Of a stretch of 17,992 bases of DNA, positions 14,764 to 17,992 are shown piece after piece. Both the position numbers and the translations under genes were made by a program. The stretch is from Verrucomicrobiales bacterium (lineage in GTDB: Bacteria > Verrucomicrobiota > Verrucomicrobiia > Verrucomicrobiales > DEV007). Numbering within the stretch: the stretch's first letter is position 1; every line of letters starts with the position of its first letter. The stretch is taken from contig NZSO01000045.1 of assembly GCA_002696885.1 (NCBI GenBank), positions 1 to 17,992 on the forward strand. The letters are read 5' to 3'. The notes under the pieces were generated by a model that was not told the DNA's origin, did no database searches, and worked only from the letters and a program-made list of their open reading frames with translations.

Positions 14764-16089
14764 ATGGCTAGACCAGTAGGCGAAGAAGATAACAACAAAA
14801 TCCCAAAAGCAATAAGCCGCCCCGAGGGAGGATGGTTTGCCAAGATTTGGGATGAACGTAAGTCTGGCCAAAAAAAAATGATAAAACTTGGCCGATCCGT
14901 TCCTTTTACGGTTTGGATATCTCCCTACAAGATAGGCGATAATGGTGGTCTTAATAATGAGCCTGAGTCTGAAATGATTGAGAGTCTTGAATTAATAAAA
15001 TTGCCTCCGTCCAAAGCGTTTACCATTTGGGCTATAAAGGAAAAGTTGACCGCTGACACTCAAGAAATCATTGAATCTATTCCTGAGGAAGCTTTCCAAG
15101 ACGAGTCGACTGAAGAAAAATTGAATAAGGAATTCAGACTAACTCCATTTACAATTTGGACTACTGAACAAGCTCTTTCAGATTCACGAATAATTAATAT
15201 TCAGCTCATCTCCAGTAATGAAAAAGCAGATAATCAGTTGGCCGATGTGGTTCTAGATAAGCAAGATGAAAATGTATCTATAAAGGAAGAAAACAAAAAT
15301 CAAATTCAAAGTCATCCGTTTCCTGTCTACTCGGTAATATGCTCTCTGGTATTACTAGTGTTCATAGGTTGGATGTTCGTGAAAGCCTCACAGTTGAATG
15401 ATTTAAAAACACAACAAGCCTCTCTTAAAATTTCGCTTGGTGAAAAAGAAAAAGAAATTGGTGAAAAAGACGAGATAATTTCAAAAGCTAAACAAGATAA
15501 TGTTAATTTAAAAAACACATTAAGCGATGAGCGATTGAGGGCAAAATCTGCAGCTCTTAACGCACAAGAAGTGAAAAGGCTGGAGCTGAAAAAATCTAAT
15601 GATCGATTGCAGGAAAAAATAAGTGAGATCAAAGCTCTTTCAGAGCAAATGCGAATCAACAAGGTGAATTTTGACAATCAAAAAAATACCCTCACAAAAT
15701 TGTCCGATAGTCTTAGGACTCAGATATCTAAACTTAAAAATGAAAATACAAAATATATTGAAAGTTTAGATAGATCTCAGATGGAAACCGAAATGGCCAA
15801 CAAGAAGAATGATACTTTACTCAAGGAAGTCTCAGAGCTAAATGATTCATTAAGAGATTCGCAAAAAAATATGAAATCGCTACAGTTAGATAGTGATAAA
15901 AAAGTTCGAGAAATGGAAAATATGATCACCAAGTTTCAAGAATCTCTAAAAAAGGAATTAAATGAAAAAGCTGATATAAAAGCCAATTTAAAAACCTCAG
16001 AATCTCAGCTTAAAGAGTCACAAATCAAAAATCAGGAATTAAGAAAAAGAATTACTGAACTTGAGAAAGCTGAATCGTCTGATCAATAA
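14764..16089 (+). CDS. Unrecognised membrane protein with three FT[VI]W motifs and a long coiled coil
   Basis: This 441-residue protein was not recognised. The N-terminal 185 residues are soluble-looking and contain a short motif three times: VPFTVW (46-51), KAFTIW (84-89) and TPFTIW (127-132). The copies are 38 and 43 residues apart and separated by acidic stretches. An aromatic cluster WFAKIWD at 24-30 precedes them. One clear membrane helix spans about 188-206 (YSVICSLVLLVFIGWMF). The remaining 230 residues are rich in K, E, L, N and S with heptad-like spacing, and should form a long coiled coil. There is no signal peptide, so the N-terminus is probably cytoplasmic and the coiled coil outside the inner membrane, though the charges do not settle this. 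It diverges from trpG, and its stop lies 2 bp from that of the next, convergent gene. A structural or scaffold role is a guess. Confidence 0.8.
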   Translation: MARPVGEEDNNKIPKAISRPEGGWFAKIWDERKSGQKKMIKLGRSVPFTVWISPYKIGDNGGLNNEPESEMIESLELIKLPPSKAFTIWAIKEKLTADTQEIIESIPEEAFQDESTEEKLNKEFRLTPFTIWTTEQALSDSRIINIQLISSNEKADNQLADVVLDKQDENVSIKEENKNQIQSHPFPVYSVICSLVLLVFIGWMFVKASQLNDLKTQQASLKISLGEKEKEIGEKDEIISKAKQDNVNLKNTLSDERLRAKSAALNAQEVKRLELKKSNDRLQEKISEIKALSEQMRINKVNFDNQKNTLTKLSDSLRTQISKLKNENTKYIESLDRSQMETEMANKKNDTLLKEVSELNDSLRDSQKNMKSLQLDSDKKVREMENMITKFQESLKKELNEKADIKANLKTSESQLKESQIKNQELRKRITELEKAESSDQ

Positions 16090-16091
16090 AA

Positions 16092-17231
16092 TTAAGAATC
16101 AATTTTTTTTAGGATGATTTTCTGAATGTCCATCACGGCAATGCTCTTTTTATTTATTGGTCGAACTTCAATTTTATTTAAACCGCGTTCTTTTATAGTT
16201 ATTGAACCAATGTCGATGTTTTTCCAATTTTGAAACCCTCCAGTGTCTTCGACATCGAATGTGAGTATTTGGTTTCCTAGAATTACGGATACTTTACTTC
16301 CTCCATGACCCTTGCCGCACCCTTGGCGTATGGTAACCCCATAATCTCCTGGTTCTTTGACAAAGAAATTCCATGATGCCCAGTCAGCAGGGTTGGACCA
16401 AAATCCAAGACATTGTTTTTTGGGAGCAGGTTCATATCGCAGGTTGATACCATTAACCCTCGAGTCTTTTGAATGCAGCGATATTGTATCGCCTGATTGA
16501 ATAATCTCCTGACCCTCAGAAGCAGGAACCAGCATTAGAGATTTGAAGTTTATTACCGCGTCTCCTTTTTTTTCGATGCCCTTAACTTGAACCAAATATT
16601 GACCACTCTTGGGGAGGTATATTTTTCCCAATTTTTGCGTTTTGTATTTGTACCAACTGCTGGTTGAGCTTATTTCTGAATCTATTGAGTTATTTCCAAT
16701 CTGGATTCTTACTTTGGATTTTTTTGATGCCAATGAGTATGTAAGCTCGACGTCATACATGCCCCATCTAGTGGCTTTATAATTCCAGAAAATAGAATCG
16801 TTTACGTTACTCCAAAAACCGACCCTGTAATTACCAGGATTTTTTTCGAGCTTTGCAGTAGTGCCTTTGATTTTTGCATCAAGAGAGGAGAAGATGATTC
16901 GTCCATCACTGAGTTGTTTTGATTTATCGGCAATCTCAACTTCAATTGAACGATTTTTTTCTCTATTCAAGTTAATGGCTACACGATTTAACTTTTGGTC
17001 ATGCTCAAATGTTGATGCTTCTTGATCAACAAGAACCTTTATAATGTTCGGAGCATTAGAAGGAAGAAGTAGTCTGTCAAGATCGTCACTCGCAGGGACT
17101 TCAGCAAGGAATGTGTCTGGTTTACCCGGAACTGCCGAAAATTGCGACCATACGGCTAGGTTAACTGATTTTTCTGCTGACGATTGTATTATTTGAATTG
17201 AAAACAAAAAGATTGTGAGAATTTTGTTCAT
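16092..17231 (-). CDS. Secreted protein with two copies of a sugar-binding-like beta-sandwich module
   Basis: The 379-residue protein begins with a signal peptide (about 1-19, MNKILTIFLFSIQIIQSSAE). Residues about 115-236 and 250-376 are two copies of one module. Each has a GFWSN..D...WN core (VGFWSNVNDSIFWNY at 137-151, LGFWSNPADWASWNF at 275-289), then a G-Y-V strand set, an SKV.....N strand and a final strand of the type L..V.. I or V. The pattern recalls the carbohydrate-binding-like beta-sandwich modules (DUF5077-like) attached to fucosidases and other glycosidases in PVC bacteria. That link is from memory and tentative. No catalytic domain is present, so a sugar-binding or envelope role is more likely than an enzyme. 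It is divergent (90 bp) from the 3-keto-disaccharide hydrolase gene. Confidence 0.82.
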   Translation of the reverse strand: MNKILTIFLFSIQIIQSSAEKSVNLAVWSQFSAVPGKPDTFLAEVPASDDLDRLLLPSNAPNIIKVLVDQEASTFEHDQKLNRVAINLNREKNRSIEVEIADKSKQLSDGRIIFSSLDAKIKGTTAKLEKNPGNYRVGFWSNVNDSIFWNYKATRWGMYDVELTYSLASKKSKVRIQIGNNSIDSEISSTSSWYKYKTQKLGKIYLPKSGQYLVQVKGIEKKGDAVINFKSLMLVPASEGQEIIQSGDTISLHSKDSRVNGINLRYEPAPKKQCLGFWSNPADWASWNFFVKEPGDYGVTIRQGCGKGHGGSKVSVILGNQILTFDVEDTGGFQNWKNIDIGSITIKERGLNKIEVRPINKKSIAVMDIQKIILKKIDS

Positions 17232-17271
17232 AATGGCATATTAAGCATAGTTTTCTTTAAGGCAAACGACC

Positions 17272-17300
17272 TTTACCTAGAAGGCTCATCGTTATATGAT
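17272..17300 (+). promoter_or_regulatory. Candidate sigma-70 promoter of the 3-keto-disaccharide hydrolase gene
   Basis: TTTACC (17272-17277, four of six matches to the -35 consensus) and TATGAT (17295-17300, five of six matches to the -10 consensus) are separated by the ideal 17 bp. Transcription would start near 17307, leaving a leader of about 15 nt before the ATG at 17322, with no Shine-Dalgarno sequence. Confidence 0.5.
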
Positions 17301-17321
17301 TTACTCTTAAATATTTATTTT

Positions 17322-17992
17322 ATGGCAAAGAAAATTCTCACATTATTCGTTCTTCTTAGTCTTGGTGCTTTTTGTAGTGCTGAGTCCAAAAATCTTTTCA
17401 ATGGTAAAGACCTTACAGGCTGGACAGGTAATCCAGACTTTTGGAAAGTAGAAAATGGTATCATTGTTGGTGAGACTACCAACCAAAATAAGACTTCAGC
17501 TAACACTTTTTTAATTTGGGAGGGTGGAAACCTTGGCGATTTTGAGTTGACCCTAAAAGCAAGAGTTAAAGGAAACAACAATTCTGGCATTCAGTACCGA
17601 TCTAAAGTGCTTAATGCCAAGACATGGTCTGTTGGTGGTTATCAGATGGATATGCATCCTGCTCCTAATTATCTTGGTATGATGTATGAGGAAAGAGGAC
17701 GTGGAATCATTGCTCAGCGTGGAGAAAACGTCATCATTGATTCTGAAGGAAAGAAAACTTCGAAAGGAAAGCCAGATAAAGAGAAAAAAGATAATCTGGC
17801 AGATTGGAATGAATTCAAAATATCCGCTATTGGAAATAAACTGACCCACATGGTCAATGGTAAGGTCACAGTCAGTATAGAGGATAATGAAAATGGTAAG
17901 AAAGCCACCTCTGGCGTAATTGCCTTACAGCTTCATGCGGGAGGACCCATGAGACTAGAGGTCAAAGACATTTCGTTAGTTGCCAAAGATAA
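17322..17992 (+). CDS. Secreted 3-keto-disaccharide hydrolase (DUF1080) family protein, cut at window edge
   Basis: The frame opens at ATG 17322 and runs 223 codons to the window end without a stop; the last two bases begin another codon. A signal peptide covers about residues 1-20 (KKILTLFVLLSLGAFCSA). The concanavalin-like DUF1080 fold is clear from LFNGKDLTGWTG (25-36), FWKVENGIIVGET (40-52), DFELTLKARV, NSGIQYRSK (87-95), GGYQMDM (105-111), MYEERGRGI (121-129), DWNEFKISAIGNKLTHMVNG and GVIALQLHAGGPM-LEVKDISL. The last motif normally ends the domain, so only a few residues are missing. Members cleave 3-keto-glucosides, a pathway that uses flavin or NAD oxidoreductases to oxidise the sugar first; many DUF1080 proteins remain untested. 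The product is expected in the periplasm or outside the cell. Confidence 0.93.
   Translation, partial: MAKKILTLFVLLSLGAFCSAESKNLFNGKDLTGWTGNPDFWKVENGIIVGETTNQNKTSANTFLIWEGGNLGDFELTLKARVKGNNNSGIQYRSKVLNAKTWSVGGYQMDMHPAPNYLGMMYEERGRGIIAQRGENVIIDSEGKKTSKGKPDKEKKDNLADWNEFKISAIGNKLTHMVNGKVTVSIEDNENGKKATSGVIALQLHAGGPMRLEVKDISLVAKD

Noticed and set aside
14620..14871. 83-codon minus-strand frame ending in MWSPIDLEMLK just upstream of trpG
   Set aside because: More than 100 bp of it is antisense to the start of the gene at 14764, its composition is not protein-like, and its only Trp codons do not make a tryptophan attenuator peptide.
1..17992. CRISPR arrays, tRNA/rRNA genes, insertion sequences, prophage or attachment sites
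   Set aside because: No regularly spaced repeats, cloverleaf pattern, transposase or integrase motifs, or terminal inverted repeats were seen on either strand.

Overview
The window looks like a chromosomal segment of a low-GC member of the Verrucomicrobiota (PVC group), probably free-living or marine. This is inferred from gene content: a large secreted protein combining lamin-tail and CotH-kinase domains with a calcium-loop C-terminus, a 3-keto-disaccharide hydrolase (DUF1080) gene, a tandem sugar-binding-like secreted protein, and a small lysine-rich protein with an MGKQYNK-type N-terminus. There is no 16S rRNA gene in view, so the assignment is not certain. No tRNA, rRNA, CRISPR array, insertion sequence or phage gene was seen.

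Layout. (1) 1-2477, minus strand: rpsO then pnp (cut by the window edge), the classic S15-PNPase pair. (2) 2700-3314, plus: a stand-alone Lon N-terminal-domain protein. (3) 5540-3322, minus: a tight four-gene cluster of lysine-rich pentad-repeat protein, NYN/YacP-like nuclease, two-helix membrane protein and dGTPase. The last junctions are 1 nt apart and a 4-nt ATGA overlap. (4) 5541-6010: the only long non-coding stretch, holding a good plus-strand promoter followed at once by a string of hairpins. (5) 6011-8111, plus: yebC and rho. (6) 14609-8108, minus: trpG/pabA, a second dGTPase of a different subtype, and a 1534-residue secreted CotH/lamin-tail protein. (7) 14764-16089, plus: an unrecognised one-helix membrane protein with three FT[VI]W motifs and a long coiled coil. 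(8) 17231-16092, minus: a secreted protein with two copies of a sugar-binding-like module. It is divergent from (9) 17322-17992, plus: a secreted 3-keto-disaccharide hydrolase, cut by the window edge just before its stop.

How the genes fit together. Most of the left two thirds is RNA and nucleotide housekeeping: RNA decay (PNPase, NYN nuclease), transcription termination (Rho), translation (S15, YebC) and dNTP control (two HD-domain dGTPases). The right end moves to secreted proteins aimed at extracellular polymers or sugars. Genes are very closely packed. Three convergent pairs end within 7 bp of each other or overlap, and no intrinsic terminator is visible. Most start codons lack a Shine-Dalgarno sequence.

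The strongest candidates for something undescribed are the promoter-plus-hairpin region before yebC, the FT[VI]W-repeat coiled-coil membrane protein, and the lysine-rich/NYN/membrane/dGTPase cluster. None of them amounts to a proven new system from sequence alone.
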